DNA from: Dyadobacter tibetensis Y620-1
Lineage (GTDB): Bacteria > Bacteroidota > Bacteroidia > Cytophagales > Spirosomataceae
Reading direction: 5' to 3'
DNA length: 64,000 nt
Assembly: GCF_000566685.1 (NCBI RefSeq)
Contig: NZ_AZQN01000003.1
Span: 434,001 to 498,000, forward strand
The position numbers were made by a program, and so were the translations under genes. Below the pieces are notes generated by a model. The model was given only the letters and a program-made list of their open reading frames with translations. It did not search any database and was not told where the DNA came from. Shown piece by piece: positions 53,304 to 63,758 of the stretch. Numbering within the stretch: position 1 is the stretch's first letter; each line of letters opens with the position of its first letter.

Positions 53304-54854
53304 ATGAGTGATCAACCTGTAAGGGTGCGCTTTGCCCCTAGTCCCACCGGTCCTTTACATGCCGGTGGCGTGCGTACCGCCCTATATAATTATTTATTTG
53401 CCCGTCAGACCGGCGGACAGATGCTCCTCAGAATAGAGGATACTGACCAAACCCGGTTTGTACCTGGGGCAGAGGCCTATATTCTAGAGGCGTTGGAGTG
53501 GCTGGGAATTACCATTGACGAAGGGCTTGGAAAAGGCGGACCTCATGCTCCGTACCGACAGTCGGAGCGTAAACCTTTGTATCGACAATATGCCGACCAG
53601 CTTATTGCGGAGGGAAAGGCCTACTATGCCTTTGATACTGCGGAGGAGCTAGATGCAATGCGCAAGAGGTTGGAAGCTGCCAAGGTTGCCGCAGTTCAGT
53701 ATAATGCTATTACCCGGATGGAGATGAACAATTCTCTTACCCTTTCTCCGGCTGAAACGCAGAGGCGCCTGGATAATGGAGATCCCTATGTTATCAGGAT
53801 GAAAATTATGCCAAAAGAGGACATACGATTCAACGATCTGATTCGCGGATGGGTGGTGGTTCACTCCAGCCAGATTGACGACAAGGTGTTATTGAAATCG
53901 GACGGCATGCCTACCTATCATTTGGCCAATATTGTAGATGACCATCTGATGGGCATAACCCATGTGATCCGGGGAGAAGAATGGTTGCCTTCTGCTCCTT
54001 TGCATGTATTGCTTTACCGCTATTTGGGCTGGGAGTCTACCATGCCTAAGTTTGCTCATCTTCCATTATTACTTAAGCCCGATGGTAACGGTAAGCTGTC
54101 CAAACGGGATGCCGATTTGGGTGGGTTCCCCATATTTCCCCTGCAGTGGACCGATCCGGTTACGGGTGATGTAGCCAGAGGTTTTAGGGAAGAAGGCTAT
54201 TTCCCCGATGCAACTGCCAACTTCCTGGCCCTATTGGGTTGGAACGCAGGAACGGAGCAAGAGCTTTTTAGCATGGAGGATTTGATAAACGCCTTTAGCT
54301 TTGAGCGGGTTCATAAGGCGGGCGCTCGATTCGATATTCAAAAAGCCAACTGGTTTAACCAGCAATATCTGAAAGATCGTCCAGTGGCGGAACTTGCTAA
54401 GGAGATAAAACCATTATTTGATGCCAGGGGAATTAATATCTCGGATCAGCAGGTAACAAAAATTATTTATTTGCTTAAAGATCGGGTGACCTTTGTCAAA
54501 GATATCGTAAACGAGTCACTCTTTTTATTTGCGGCTCCTCAGGTCTATGACCAGGATGTGGCCCTCAAGAAGTGGAATGAAGAGGCGGTTGCCGCTATTT
54601 CTGGACTAACAGATGCCTTCACGTCCTATGAGGCTGCTTTTGAAGCGGAATCTATCAAAACGTTAATTTCAGAAACATTAGGGGCTATGTCCATTAAAAT
54701 GGGGAAAGTGATGCAGCCGCTTCGCTTGGCTTTGACAGGGGTGGGCACCGGACCGGACCTGATGGTGACCATGGAAATACTGGGTAAGGAGGAAGTATGC
54801 AGCCGCTTGAAAGGGGCTATCGACCGTTTACCAGCCCAAATTCGCCTGGCCTAA
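53304..54854 (+). CDS. gltX: Glutamate--tRNA ligase
   Basis: Attaches glutamate to tRNA-Glu. The start at ATG 53304 (MSDQPVRVRFAPSPTG) is chosen over an in-frame upstream codon at 53265 because it gives the standard N-terminus; 516 residues. The HIGH-equivalent is APSPTGPLHAGG (about residues 9-20), the KMSKS-equivalent is GKLSKRDAD (about 261), and the anticodon-binding domain is complete. It is not clearly tied to an operon. Confidence 0.97.
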   Translation: MSDQPVRVRFAPSPTGPLHAGGVRTALYNYLFARQTGGQMLLRIEDTDQTRFVPGAEAYILEALEWLGITIDEGLGKGGPHAPYRQSERKPLYRQYADQLIAEGKAYYAFDTAEELDAMRKRLEAAKVAAVQYNAITRMEMNNSLTLSPAETQRRLDNGDPYVIRMKIMPKEDIRFNDLIRGWVVVHSSQIDDKVLLKSDGMPTYHLANIVDDHLMGITHVIRGEEWLPSAPLHVLLYRYLGWESTMPKFAHLPLLLKPDGNGKLSKRDADLGGFPIFPLQWTDPVTGDVARGFREEGYFPDATANFLALLGWNAGTEQELFSMEDLINAFSFERVHKAGARFDIQKANWFNQQYLKDRPVAELAKEIKPLFDARGINISDQQVTKIIYLLKDRVTFVKDIVNESLFLFAAPQVYDQDVALKKWNEEAVAAISGLTDAFTSYEAAFEAESIKTLISETLGAMSIKMGKVMQPLRLALTGVGTGPDLMVTMEILGKEEVCSRLKGAIDRLPAQIRLA

Positions 54855-55010
54855 TTCAAAAGCACCGTTTACTCAATATCTATTGCCCTTACCTGATGGC
54901 TTTCGTAATTTCATAACCAGATAGGCCAGAGTCATGATTGAAATGGATAAGGGTATGAATTTTTTGAGCCGTAAGTGAAAAAGTGATATCCAGCATTAAA
55001 CAGACATGAG

Positions 55011-55274
55011 ATGGCAAAGAAAAAGAAAACCAGCAGCGCAAAACCTACCGAGGGAAAACCCAGGGTTCATAAGGATCTGGATGGCTTTGATATCAAAATC
55101 AATTCCTTTGGCGAAATTACGACCAGTTATGATATGGATCGTATCAACGAGTTTCTGAATAAGAATGTTGACGACAAGAAACTGAGAGATCGTGAAGATA
55201 TTCCTGGTCGAGATGCCAAACCTGAGGAGGATGAGGATTTAGACACCGACGCTTTTTTGGACGAAGAAGAATAA
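55011..55274 (+). CDS. Small acidic hypothetical protein
   Basis: This is an 87-residue protein with a basic start (MAKKKKTSSAKPTEGKPR), a short conserved-looking middle (GFDIKINSFGEITTSYDMD, then INEFLNKNVDD) and a very acidic end (EEDEDLDTDAFLDEEE). Similar small proteins occur in Cytophagales; no function is known to me. It precedes the AIM24 gene by 71 nt in the same direction. Confidence 0.75.
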   Translation: MAKKKKTSSAKPTEGKPRVHKDLDGFDIKINSFGEITTSYDMDRINEFLNKNVDDKKLRDREDIPGRDAKPEEDEDLDTDAFLDEEE

Positions 55275-55345
55275 TGCTTCCTGGAAGAGCACTGCGCTGC
55301 TTAGGCAAGTAAACTGCTTTTAAACCATAATTTTTTTTGTAAAAA

Positions 55346-56125
55346 ATGAGATCACACGAGATAGATTATAAGATTATTGGTGATGATATCCAGGTTGCTG
55401 AAATAGAGCTGGATCCTATGGAGACAGTTATAGCAGAGGCGGGCGCCATGCTATTTATGGAAGATGGAATCCATTTCGAAACGAAAATGGGAGATGGTTC
55501 TGAGGCCAATCAGAGCATTATGGGCAAAATTTTTCAGGCAGGGACTCGCATTCTTACTGGGGAGTCCTTGTTTATGACTCATTTTACCAACAGGGGAGTG
55601 GGCAAAAGAAAAGTCGCCTTTTCAGCTCCATATCCCGGTACCATCATGCCGATCGATCTTTCGAAAATCTATGGAAATGAATTAATCGTGCAGAAAGACG
55701 GCTTCTTATGTGCAGCTATGGGAACGAGTATGAAAATCCATTTTAACAGACGTTTTGGGTCTGGACTGTTTGGTGGCGAGGGATTTATCCTTCAGAAACT
55801 AAAGGGTGACGGTATGGCCTTTGTTCATGCCGGTGGGGTTATGATCGAGCGTCAGCTAAATAACGAAACCTTGCGGGTCGACACCGGATGTGTGGTCGCT
55901 TTTGAGCAGTCCCTAAGCTTCGATATACAACGTTCAGGTGGTCTGAAGTCAATGGTGTTCGGAGGGGAAGGCATGTTCCTGGCCACTTTACAGGGGACAG
56001 GTCGCGTGTGGATTCAGTCGATGCCCATCTCGAAATTGATACAACGCCTAGCCGTTGGCGGACCAAATTCAAATAAAGAAAGTGGCTCGGTGATCGGAAA
56101 ACTGGGCAACCTTTTTGAAGATTAA
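55346..56125 (+). CDS. TIGR00266/AIM24 family protein
   Basis: 259 residues, all-beta double-stranded helix family. Characteristic segments: [54 protein letters not shown] and [17 protein letters not shown]. Widespread in bacteria and related to mitochondrial AIM24; molecular role unresolved. Ends at a terminator shared with the convergent susD. Confidence 0.93.
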   Translation: MRSHEIDYKIIGDDIQVAEIELDPMETVIAEAGAMLFMEDGIHFETKMGDGSEANQSIMGKIFQAGTRILTGESLFMTHFTNRGVGKRKVAFSAPYPGTIMPIDLSKIYGNELIVQKDGFLCAAMGTSMKIHFNRRFGSGLFGGEGFILQKLKGDGMAFVHAGGVMIERQLNNETLRVDTGCVVAFEQSLSFDIQRSGGLKSMVFGGEGMFLATLQGTGRVWIQSMPISKLIQRLAVGGPNSNKESGSVIGKLGNLFED

Positions 56126-56143
56126 CCAGCCCTGAAAAATAGC

Positions 56144-56180
56144 AAAGCCCCAGTGAAGCAATTCTCACTGGGGCTTTTTT
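56144..56180. terminator. Bidirectional terminator between AIM24 and susD genes
   Basis: AAAGCCCCAGTGA pairs with TCACTGGGGCTTT around an 8-nt loop, with A and T runs on the two sides. It serves both converging genes. Confidence 0.88.
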
Positions 56181-56196
56181 GTAATCTATTTTTGGA

Positions 56197-57774
56197 CTAT
56201 TGCTCGTAACCTGGATTCTGCGGTCGCAGGTTAGGGCTGTTTAGCATTTCCTGCACGCCTAAAGGAAATAATAGATGTTTTTCCTTTAATGCAACCCCAC
56301 TTCCAATATTCAAGTTGATATGGCCTACGAAATTATCAAAGCCTTTCGTTTTTTCGTTAAAGACCTTGCGAAGGCGTACCATGTCGAACCAGGTGATACC
56401 CTCGTAGCAGAATTCATACCATCTTTCTCTCCAAACGGCTTCTCTAAAAGTCGACTGTGAAAAAGTTCCCATGGCTGGGGTGGTAAGCTGGGCCCGATCC
56501 CGGATGCGTTTATAAGCTTCATATGCTTCTGTGTTAAGTCCTCCGGCTTCGTTTTGAGCTTCTGCATAGATCAGCAGTACTTCAGCAAAGCGAATGAGGT
56601 TAACATTCAGGTTATTAAGTTTGGTAGGGTTAACTCCCTTACCCCCTAGGGCAGCAATATTGAAATATTTAAACACATAGGGTGCTCCCAGATCGAATGG
56701 TTCGCCATTCCCGTTCATATAATAGCTCGTATAAAACCAGCCTTCCTGATCTTTTGTCCGGAGGTCCCCAGGTTCGAAAGAATTATAAAACGACAAAGTA
56801 GGTACTGTGCTTCCCGTTCCGCCAGGTCCTGCAAAAGTGACAGGCTTGAAATTGGGAAAAAAGTCGTTTAGCGGAAAACTTGCCACAGTTGAATTGTACT
56901 GGATCTGAAAGAGATGCTCTAATTTATTTTTCTGCGTCTCATCATGAATTTTCTTGTAGTTATCAAACAAATTGACAGTCGACGGATTCGCTTTCGAATA
57001 GTCTATTACCTCCTTCGCCTTGGCAGCCGCCAAAGTGTAATGAGAGGCTCCTTTACTAAGAGGGAAACCGGCCATGGTTAGGTAAACTTTCGAAAGAAGT
57101 GCTTTTACTGCCATTTGCGAAGCACGTCCACTGGTTTCAAAGACGGGCAATCCAGCAGCCTCCGCTGCTTTTAGGTCCTCTACGATAAGGTTGTACACCT
57201 GTTCCTGAGGCGTTCTTTGTGGAAAGAAATCTTCGGAAGAAGCAGATTGAGGCTTAGTAATAAGAGGGGCATCTCCCCATAGTCTGACCACATTGAAGTA
57301 TGCCCAGGCTCTCAAAAATTTTGCTTCCCCTATTAACTTGGTTTTTTGTGCTTCCGTAGCCGGCGCAACAAATTTAATACCAGGTATTTTCTCCAGTGCC
57401 AGGTTGGCATTCGCAATGATTTTGTACAAACCGTTCCACCAGTTGCTGATATGCTCAGTATTACCATCGTAGCTCAGAGAGTACAAATTGTTTAGATTGG
57501 AATTTTGTCCGGTTTCGGTGGTGGCCGTACCGGTTACAGCCTCCAGCATTTGCCAGTTAGCCGAGAAGATTCCTGCCCCACTTCCATAAAACCGAAGGTC
57601 GGAATAAGTAGCGGCAATAGCAGCTTCGGCATGATCGGGGATAGTATAAAAACTATCGGGTGTCAGGTTAGAAGGATCCTTTTCATCTAGGAAGTCGGAG
57701 CAGCTCGTAGGAGCCAGCATCATAACCCCAGAGATCATGGCCAGTCCAAGTTTTTTGATATGGTATAATTTCAT
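56197..57774 (-). CDS. RagB/SusD family nutrient-uptake outer-membrane lipoprotein
   Basis: 525 residues. Lipoprotein signal with lipobox PTSC (LAMISGVMMLAPTSCSDFL, Cys about 27), then FLDEKDPSNLTPDSFY, the usual SusD start. The TPR-like core includes KFLRAWAYFNVVRLWGDAPL (about residues 152-171) and the C-terminus ends LRPQNPGYEQ. SusD caps its partner SusC and captures substrate at the cell surface. It follows susC by 36 nt, one operon. Substrate not inferable: no glycosidase or peptidase is adjacent. Confidence 0.95.
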   Translation of the reverse strand: MKLYHIKKLGLAMISGVMMLAPTSCSDFLDEKDPSNLTPDSFYTIPDHAEAAIAATYSDLRFYGSGAGIFSANWQMLEAVTGTATTETGQNSNLNNLYSLSYDGNTEHISNWWNGLYKIIANANLALEKIPGIKFVAPATEAQKTKLIGEAKFLRAWAYFNVVRLWGDAPLITKPQSASSEDFFPQRTPQEQVYNLIVEDLKAAEAAGLPVFETSGRASQMAVKALLSKVYLTMAGFPLSKGASHYTLAAAKAKEVIDYSKANPSTVNLFDNYKKIHDETQKNKLEHLFQIQYNSTVASFPLNDFFPNFKPVTFAGPGGTGSTVPTLSFYNSFEPGDLRTKDQEGWFYTSYYMNGNGEPFDLGAPYVFKYFNIAALGGKGVNPTKLNNLNVNLIRFAEVLLIYAEAQNEAGGLNTEAYEAYKRIRDRAQLTTPAMGTFSQSTFREAVWRERWYEFCYEGITWFDMVRLRKVFNEKTKGFDNFVGHINLNIGSGVALKEKHLLFPLGVQEMLNSPNLRPQNPGYEQ

Positions 57775-57810
57775 ATTATATGTCTTTATTGAAATAAGTA
57801 AATCAGCCTC

Positions 57811-60800
57811 TTACAAAGTGATTTGTAAGCCCCCTGTGAAGGTGGATGGTTTTGGGTATCCGTGCCAGATCATACCTTGCGAAAATACGTTGTCTCCGTC
57901 TCCACCACGAATCGGTGTCATTTCAGGGTCTCCATGAGGATATTTTGTTAATAGGAAGAAATTCTGAGCCGATACATACACCTTAAGTCTGCTTAGCTTA
58001 ATCTTATTGATCATGTCGGATGGGAAGGTATATCCCAACACGAGGTTTCTACCACGCAGGAATGAGCCGTCAAATATCCATCGGGTGTCTACATTGGTAA
58101 CATAACCCGCTTTGGTATCACGAAGTTGTGCAATAGGAGTGTCCTGATTGGTAGGAGTCCAGGCGTCCAGAACCGTGGCATAGCTGTTGGCAAGAGATAC
58201 ACGGTCTTCGCTAGCGTGAAGGTTCATGTCCATTACATCGTTACCATAGGAATATTGCAGATCGAGCATCAAGTCAAAATTGCCATAACGAATCGTGTTG
58301 GTAAGGGATCCCCAGCCTTTTGGACTTCCATTTCCAATAATACTGCGGTCGGCGTCAGTGATTACGCCATCGTTATTAACATCCTTATATTTGATGTCTC
58401 CTGGCAGCATGGTAAGACTAGCGCGATAGCTGGTAAACTTGGCTGCCTCATCTTTTTCCGCTTCGCTCCAGGTTCCCAAACGCGTAAGCCCCCAGAAAGC
58501 TCCTACCGGTTCTCCAATACGGATCACACTGGTTTGGTTGGTAATTCCGGGTCCACCTACTCCAAATATGTCTGCGGGAGTGGCCAGAGAAAGTACCTTA
58601 CTTTTGTTTAGAGAGATATTAAAGCTTGTGTTCCAGCTAAAAGCGCCCCTTTCAATATTGACGGTATTTAAGGTGAATTCAAATCCCTTGTTCTCCATAG
58701 AGCCAATGTTCTTGCGGATAACCGCGTAACCGCTCGTACGTGGTACGGGCGCATCCAGAAGCATATCAGTGGTTTTTCTGTAATAATAGTCGGCTTCAAT
58801 GGCTATACGGCCTTTTAGGAAGCTGATTTCTATACCAGCATCGGTCTGGGCTGTCTTCTCCCATTTCAGGTCATTATTGGCAAGCCTGTTGATACCTGTA
58901 CCATTTACTCTGGCATCCCCATAAACAGTAGCATAATTAGAGCTTAACAGGGACAGAGACGAATAGGATGGTATTTCTGAGTTTCCGGTCAAACCGTAAC
59001 TGGTTCTCAATTTCAGGTTGGAAATCAATGAACTGCTTTTTAAAAAATCTTCATCTGAAACTTTCCATGCTAAAGCTGCAGAAGGGAAGAAAGCATATTT
59101 ATGATTGTTTCCGAATTTGGAAGAGCCATCGGCCCGCCCTGTTACCGTCAGCAGATATTTGTCCAGAAGCGTATAGTTGATACGACCGAAATAGGAGTTA
59201 AAAGCAAACCGCGATGCTCCTGAAGAAACGCCGGGTAGTGTGGCTCCTGCACCCAGGTTGTCAAATCCGAAATAATCAGTAGAAAAATTCCTAACGCTTG
59301 CCCCGGTGGTGGCTATATTGGTTTCTTGCCAGGATATCCCTAGTAAGGCATTTAAAGCGTGTATGCCGTCGAAAGTTTTATTATAAGTCAAATAATTTTC
59401 AAACGACCAAAACTGTTCCTTGCGGTTGTTTTTACTGGCTAATCCTGATTCACCAATACGCAGGGTCCTAGTTTCCGACTGGTTGATTTCTTGATTTAAA
59501 ATATTTACCCCTAATACAGAGCGCATTTCAAGGCCGGGGGCCAGGGTGATATTAGAATAGATACTTCCTAAAGTGGTTTGGGTATTCTGGATATACTGGC
59601 GACCCATGAGGCGGTGTACTGAGCTGAACGAACCTTCCGCTCCTGGGTAATCTCTGTTATTAGCATATGTTCCGTCTTTGTATTTTACGGGTAAGAAAGG
59701 GAAATCTTCCACCATCTGACGAGGAACTGCATCATTGATATCTACCAGATTTTCAGCTTGGTTATTATAGCTGAGCGTAGCTCCTATTTTTAACCATTTC
59801 TTTACCTGGTCGTCAATGCTAAACCGGGTAGAATATCGCTTTAAATAAGAAGTTTTGATCAACCCTTGATCATCCCGGTAATTGAGAGATAAAGCATACG
59901 TAGTCCTTTCGTTTCCTCCGCTAAAACCAAGTTGATGATTTTGGGAAAGTTTACTCTGAGTAGCTTCTTTGAACCAATCCGTATCATAATTGGGAGCGTA
60001 AGTCCCGTCTGGACGCACGGTGAAGATTTCAGGATATTTTGCTTGCAGAGCGGCACGCCTTACTTGTGGATTATGCGTCAAGTACTTGCCCGCTGCCCAT
60101 CCTGACGGGTCAAATTTTTCCATATTTTTATAGGCAATATCTTCTACCTCCAGATATTCCTGGGCATTGAGTACTTTTGCTCTTTTTGGGCCAGGAGTGG
60201 CTACACTAAAGTCGACCCCATAGGTAATCGAACCTTCCCCCGATTTTCCTTTTTTGGTCGTCACTAGGATTACCCCGTTGGCTCCCCTTGCACCATATAT
60301 GGCCGTTGAGGAGGCATCTTTAAGGACCTCCACCGATACGATGTCGTTCGGATTGATGAAATCGATGGCCTGACTTTGCTGATTTTGATTTCCCTGAGGT
60401 AACATCACACCATCCACAACATATAAAGGGTTGTTGGAGGAGTTGATGGAGCTAAACCCACGGATACGCACGTTACCGCGCCCCCCGGGACGTCCTGAGT
60501 TGACGTTAACCTGCACCCCGGATATTTTACCTTGTAATGCCTGGTTTAATGAAGGGGCCGGGCGCTCCTTAAGCTGATCTTCCTTTACAGTGCCTACCGA
60601 TCCGGTAAGGTCCGACTTCTTAGCCGTACCGTACCCGATCACGACTACTTCACTCAAGGCCTTCGTGTCGGAGTCCAGGGCCAGGTTGATCACTGATCTG
60701 GAGCCGATCGTAACCTCTTTGCTAAGGAAGCCTACAAAGCTGAATACGAGCGTGGTACTGTTGTCCGCTACATCGAGTCTATAGGTGCCATCTACCCCAG

Positions 60801-61047
60801 TGGTAGTACCTTGGCTGGTACCTTTCACCACTACATTTACCCCCGGTAAGGCGTCTCCCGTAGAGGAGTCGGTAACCTTACCTGTAATTATTTTATCGAT
60901 GGCCTTGGTTGTCAGCGTAGTTCCCGATGCGGGTGTAAGGCTGGGAGCTGCGTAAAGCGGGCTGGCTAGTAGCAGCATGGCCGGCAGAAATTTGCTCCTT
61001 ATGAACTGACTTCCCCCCCAGTAGTTGTGCGTAATTTTTTTTGTCAT
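57811..61047 (-). CDS. SusC/RagA family TonB-linked outer-membrane transporter
   Basis: 1078 residues from ATG 61047 (MTKKITHNYWGG); an upstream in-frame start at 61107 would put 20 residues before the signal. Signal segment FLPAMLLLASPLYAAPS. The carboxypeptidase-regulatory-like domain contains ITGKVTDSSTGDALPGVNVV. The plug contains QALQGKISGVQVNVNSGRPG and VEVLKDASSTAIYGARGANG. A long beta-barrel ends FTGGLQITL. Pairs with the SusD gene downstream. A LacI-type palindrome lies about 290 nt upstream of the start. Confidence 0.96.
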   Translation of the reverse strand: MTKKITHNYWGGSQFIRSKFLPAMLLLASPLYAAPSLTPASGTTLTTKAIDKIITGKVTDSSTGDALPGVNVVVKGTSQGTTTGVDGTYRLDVADNSTTLVFSFVGFLSKEVTIGSRSVINLALDSDTKALSEVVVIGYGTAKKSDLTGSVGTVKEDQLKERPAPSLNQALQGKISGVQVNVNSGRPGGRGNVRIRGFSSINSSNNPLYVVDGVMLPQGNQNQQSQAIDFINPNDIVSVEVLKDASSTAIYGARGANGVILVTTKKGKSGEGSITYGVDFSVATPGPKRAKVLNAQEYLEVEDIAYKNMEKFDPSGWAAGKYLTHNPQVRRAALQAKYPEIFTVRPDGTYAPNYDTDWFKEATQSKLSQNHQLGFSGGNERTTYALSLNYRDDQGLIKTSYLKRYSTRFSIDDQVKKWLKIGATLSYNNQAENLVDINDAVPRQMVEDFPFLPVKYKDGTYANNRDYPGAEGSFSSVHRLMGRQYIQNTQTTLGSIYSNITLAPGLEMRSVLGVNILNQEINQSETRTLRIGESGLASKNNRKEQFWSFENYLTYNKTFDGIHALNALLGISWQETNIATTGASVRNFSTDYFGFDNLGAGATLPGVSSGASRFAFNSYFGRINYTLLDKYLLTVTGRADGSSKFGNNHKYAFFPSAALAWKVSDEDFLKSSSLISNLKLRTSYGLTGNSEIPSYSSLSLLSSNYATVYGDARVNGTGINRLANNDLKWEKTAQTDAGIEISFLKGRIAIEADYYYRKTTDMLLDAPVPRTSGYAVIRKNIGSMENKGFEFTLNTVNIERGAFSWNTSFNISLNKSKVLSLATPADIFGVGGPGITNQTSVIRIGEPVGAFWGLTRLGTWSEAEKDEAAKFTSYRASLTMLPGDIKYKDVNNDGVITDADRSIIGNGSPKGWGSLTNTIRYGNFDLMLDLQYSYGNDVMDMNLHASEDRVSLANSYATVLDAWTPTNQDTPIAQLRDTKAGYVTNVDTRWIFDGSFLRGRNLVLGYTFPSDMINKIKLSRLKVYVSAQNFFLLTKYPHGDPEMTPIRGGDGDNVFSQGMIWHGYPKPSTFTGGLQITL

Positions 61048-61751
61048 AGTTAGGTAATGGTTAGTAAATTTTTTTAAAGATTCAATGCAGCAAAAGCTGT
61101 TTAGCAAAAAGGTTTTAGCATAAGGTGGTATTTAGGATTGAGAGAATAATTAATTTACAGAAATTTAGATTGAGAAAAGCTAATGGTATTTGTCTTCATT
61201 ATAATTTTAGCACTAAAATCCTACGTTTAAATGAATAATTGGAAGTTTCATTGGTAGAATTTTAAGTAAAATTAAAGAATAGTGCCAAATAAACTAAAAT
61301 ATTTTCAAAAACAAAACCCGAATGATTTTACCGTTTTATTGCAAACGTTTGCATGAAATAAAAACTCTGAATTAATCGGGCTTTTCTGAGGTTTTATAAA
61401 GAATTTATAAGAGATAAGCTTTATTTGCTGAGGAGAATGTACTGTGGAGGATCGGTTTTGCGCAATATGATATAAATGTTAAATTCTCATTTTCAATTAT
61501 GGTCTATTAGCTCTGCCGAGAAGGCAGAGGTACTGACTGGCACAGGGGAGAGATGCGGGTTATAAAAGAAGAAATAATAAGTAGATCGATGTATTTTACA
61601 GGACTTAGACGTAGTAGGGCTAATTCAGCTCAATCCGGCAATTAGATAGCCCCTCAACACCTCATTAGCCAGTATTCTGATGTTCGGCCTAATGCCATTT
61701 TGAAGAGCCCATAACCCTGTCTACCGTTCAGGGCTATGGGCTGGTAATGGA
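61048..61751 (-). other. Promoter region of the first SusCD operon
   Basis: About 700 bases without a gene separate susC from the next unit to the right. Apart from the palindrome at 61340-61353 it is AT-rich and holds no ORF or RNA that I recognise. It is long enough for an extended leader. Confidence 0.5.
61340..61353. promoter_or_regulatory. LacI/GalR-type operator palindrome
   Basis: TGCAAACGTTTGCA is a perfect 14-bp palindrome with the central CG typical of LacI-family operators. It lies 293 nt upstream of the susC start. The regulator is not in the window; control of the SusCD operon is inferred. Confidence 0.6.
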
Positions 61752-62267
61752 TTACTTTACGGAAAGCATGCCAAAATCTATTACTGCCGGCTTAAATTGT
61801 TTGTCCTGATATCCATGATTGGTCACTACAACTACCAGATTGAAATCTCCGGCATCGGGATAGGTGTAATTACAGTACCATCCATCGCTGGAGAGGGTAG
61901 TTTTTAATCCCCGGGCCCCAATCAAACCATAGTCTGTATACCTATCACTCTTCACCAGGACAGGATTGTTAAACATGTCAATCGAGTCGGCAAAGGTTAC
62001 ACCTCCATCACTGCTTATTTTCTTTTTCATGATTTCCCGGATGCCTCCGGGCCATACTGAACACATGTCAGCATCGGTATCCACTACAATTTTTACTGTT
62101 TTCCCTTTTACAGGTGAGCCAATAAGTGAGTCCTTCCCTTGCGCATCATTCATATAGTACTTGACGCTTTTGATACCTGGAGTGGCCACGATGTCTTCCC
62201 TCAGACAGGAGGAGAAAATCACTGCTCCCAGGAGCATTATGACTGCTTTGAACGAGTTATTTTTCAT
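61752..62267 (-). CDS. Hypothetical lipoprotein of the second SusCD locus
   Basis: 171 residues with a lipoprotein signal (VIMLLGAVIFSSC, lipobox FSSC, Cys about 21). The mature part begins LREDIVATPGIKSVKYYMND, then GSPVKGKTVKIVVDTDADMC. It ends in a beta-sandwich-like stretch (GWYCNYTYPDAGDFNLVVVV). No family was recognised. It follows susD by 19 nt, the position that SusE/SusF-like surface lipoproteins take, so a substrate-binding role is possible. Confidence 0.7.
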   Translation of the reverse strand: MKNNSFKAVIMLLGAVIFSSCLREDIVATPGIKSVKYYMNDAQGKDSLIGSPVKGKTVKIVVDTDADMCSVWPGGIREIMKKKISSDGGVTFADSIDMFNNPVLVKSDRYTDYGLIGARGLKTTLSSDGWYCNYTYPDAGDFNLVVVVTNHGYQDKQFKPAVIDFGMLSVK

Positions 62268-62286
62268 ATCTATTACTTTACAAATA

Positions 62287-63747
62287 TTAATAGCCAGGAT
62301 TTTGTGGTAAGGTTTGGTCTTTTTCGATTTCCGCCACCGGAATAGGTAAAAGCAGCTGTTCTTGTGGAATAGGGGCTGAAATGGTAATATTCGTGTCGTA
62401 ATCTACCTTGGTCATCAGTACCTTCGTCAGGACATCGATCGCTTTTCCAGTTCTTACCAGGTCGAAGTATCTATGACCTTCGTAGGCTAGTTCCACTCTT
62501 CTTTCGTGAAGAATGGTGTCCATATTTAAATCTTCTACCTTCACAGCGGGCATATTCACCCTTGAACGCACCTGATTGAGATAAATTAAGGCCTCGTCCT
62601 TTTTACCTGTAACCATTAAGGCTTCGGCATACATTAACAAGGCGTCAGCATAGCGGGTGATAATATAGTTGTTATCGGTACCGGTATTATTATACTGCTT
62701 TAATTGGGCAGGAGGAGGGGTATGTTTGATCACCCAGCCTTGCACCGGAATAGTACTGGAAGCGATATAGCCTGAATCTATGGCCGTGCTGTAGCGAACA
62801 GACTCTCCATTATCCACAAATTCTCTCATCAAGTTATGCTCTACCAGTAAATTAGTAGCTCCACCCACTCCCCAGATCAGGCCAACGTCATTATTGACCC
62901 AGCGGAACCAGTAGCTGGGCTGACCGGCCGCAATATTAAAGTTCACTTCGAAGATGGATTCATTATGGAATTTATTGGTCGACTGAAAAACATTTTTGAA
63001 ATCGGGTAGCAGAGCATAAGCGCCCGCTTCTTTGTCTACGATGAGCCTTTTAAGGGTTTCCGACGCTTTTGGATGGTTATTCATTGTTAAATAAACCTTG
63101 CCCAGCATCGTTAATGCTGCTCCCTTGGAAGCCCTAGCTTCTTCTCCTTTCAGTGCTGTTTTGGTCAGACAATTTATCGTAGCATATTCCAGATCGGGAA
63201 TAATTAAATTATTATAAATCTCGTTGACAGGCGTTCGACCTATTCCAAATGCTTTTGTGAGATCCGTAAAGGTTTCTGAAACCATGGGAACCGGACCATA
63301 AATCCTTACTAAATTAAAATAGGCTAAGGCACGCAGAAAAGAGGCCTCCGCTTTATAGGCTTTTACTAATTTTTCTTCTTCTGCATTTTTAGGAGTATAC
63401 CTATCAATGATACCAATAATCGTATTGCAGTTGGCTATCATTTTAAAGTTGTTATTCCATATGCCCGGCTGGGAATCAGAGTTAGTTTTCTTGAAGGTCT
63501 GCCAAACGCCTGTCCGGAACCGATCCTTTCCATCGTCGGACATCAGTTCGATGATCAGGGGAAGGTCAGTCTGGTTATAAATGTTTTGAAGTACCTTATA
63601 ACAGCCTACGAGACCAGATTTAATTTCTGCCGGATTCCTATAAAAAGTGCCTGGCGACAGCGTATCTTCTGGTTGCCGGTCCAAAAAATCTTCGGAACAA
63701 GATAATAGCAAAAAAGACAGGGCTATAATTGAGAATATTTTTTTCAT
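62287..63747 (-). CDS. RagB/SusD family nutrient-uptake outer-membrane lipoprotein
   Basis: 486 residues. Lipoprotein signal MKKIFSIIALSFLLLSC (lipobox LLSC, Cys17), then SEDFLDRQPEDTLSPGTFY. The core has EASFLRALAYFNLVRIYGPV (about residues 134-153) and the C-terminus ends EKDQTLPQNPGY. Only weakly similar to the first SusD in the window, so the two loci probably handle different substrates. It follows the partial susC by 11 nt. Confidence 0.95.
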   Translation of the reverse strand: MKKIFSIIALSFLLLSCSEDFLDRQPEDTLSPGTFYRNPAEIKSGLVGCYKVLQNIYNQTDLPLIIELMSDDGKDRFRTGVWQTFKKTNSDSQPGIWNNNFKMIANCNTIIGIIDRYTPKNAEEEKLVKAYKAEASFLRALAYFNLVRIYGPVPMVSETFTDLTKAFGIGRTPVNEIYNNLIIPDLEYATINCLTKTALKGEEARASKGAALTMLGKVYLTMNNHPKASETLKRLIVDKEAGAYALLPDFKNVFQSTNKFHNESIFEVNFNIAAGQPSYWFRWVNNDVGLIWGVGGATNLLVEHNLMREFVDNGESVRYSTAIDSGYIASSTIPVQGWVIKHTPPPAQLKQYNNTGTDNNYIITRYADALLMYAEALMVTGKKDEALIYLNQVRSRVNMPAVKVEDLNMDTILHERRVELAYEGHRYFDLVRTGKAIDVLTKVLMTKVDYDTNITISAPIPQEQLLLPIPVAEIEKDQTLPQNPGY

Positions 63748-63758
63748 TTCTTTATCAA

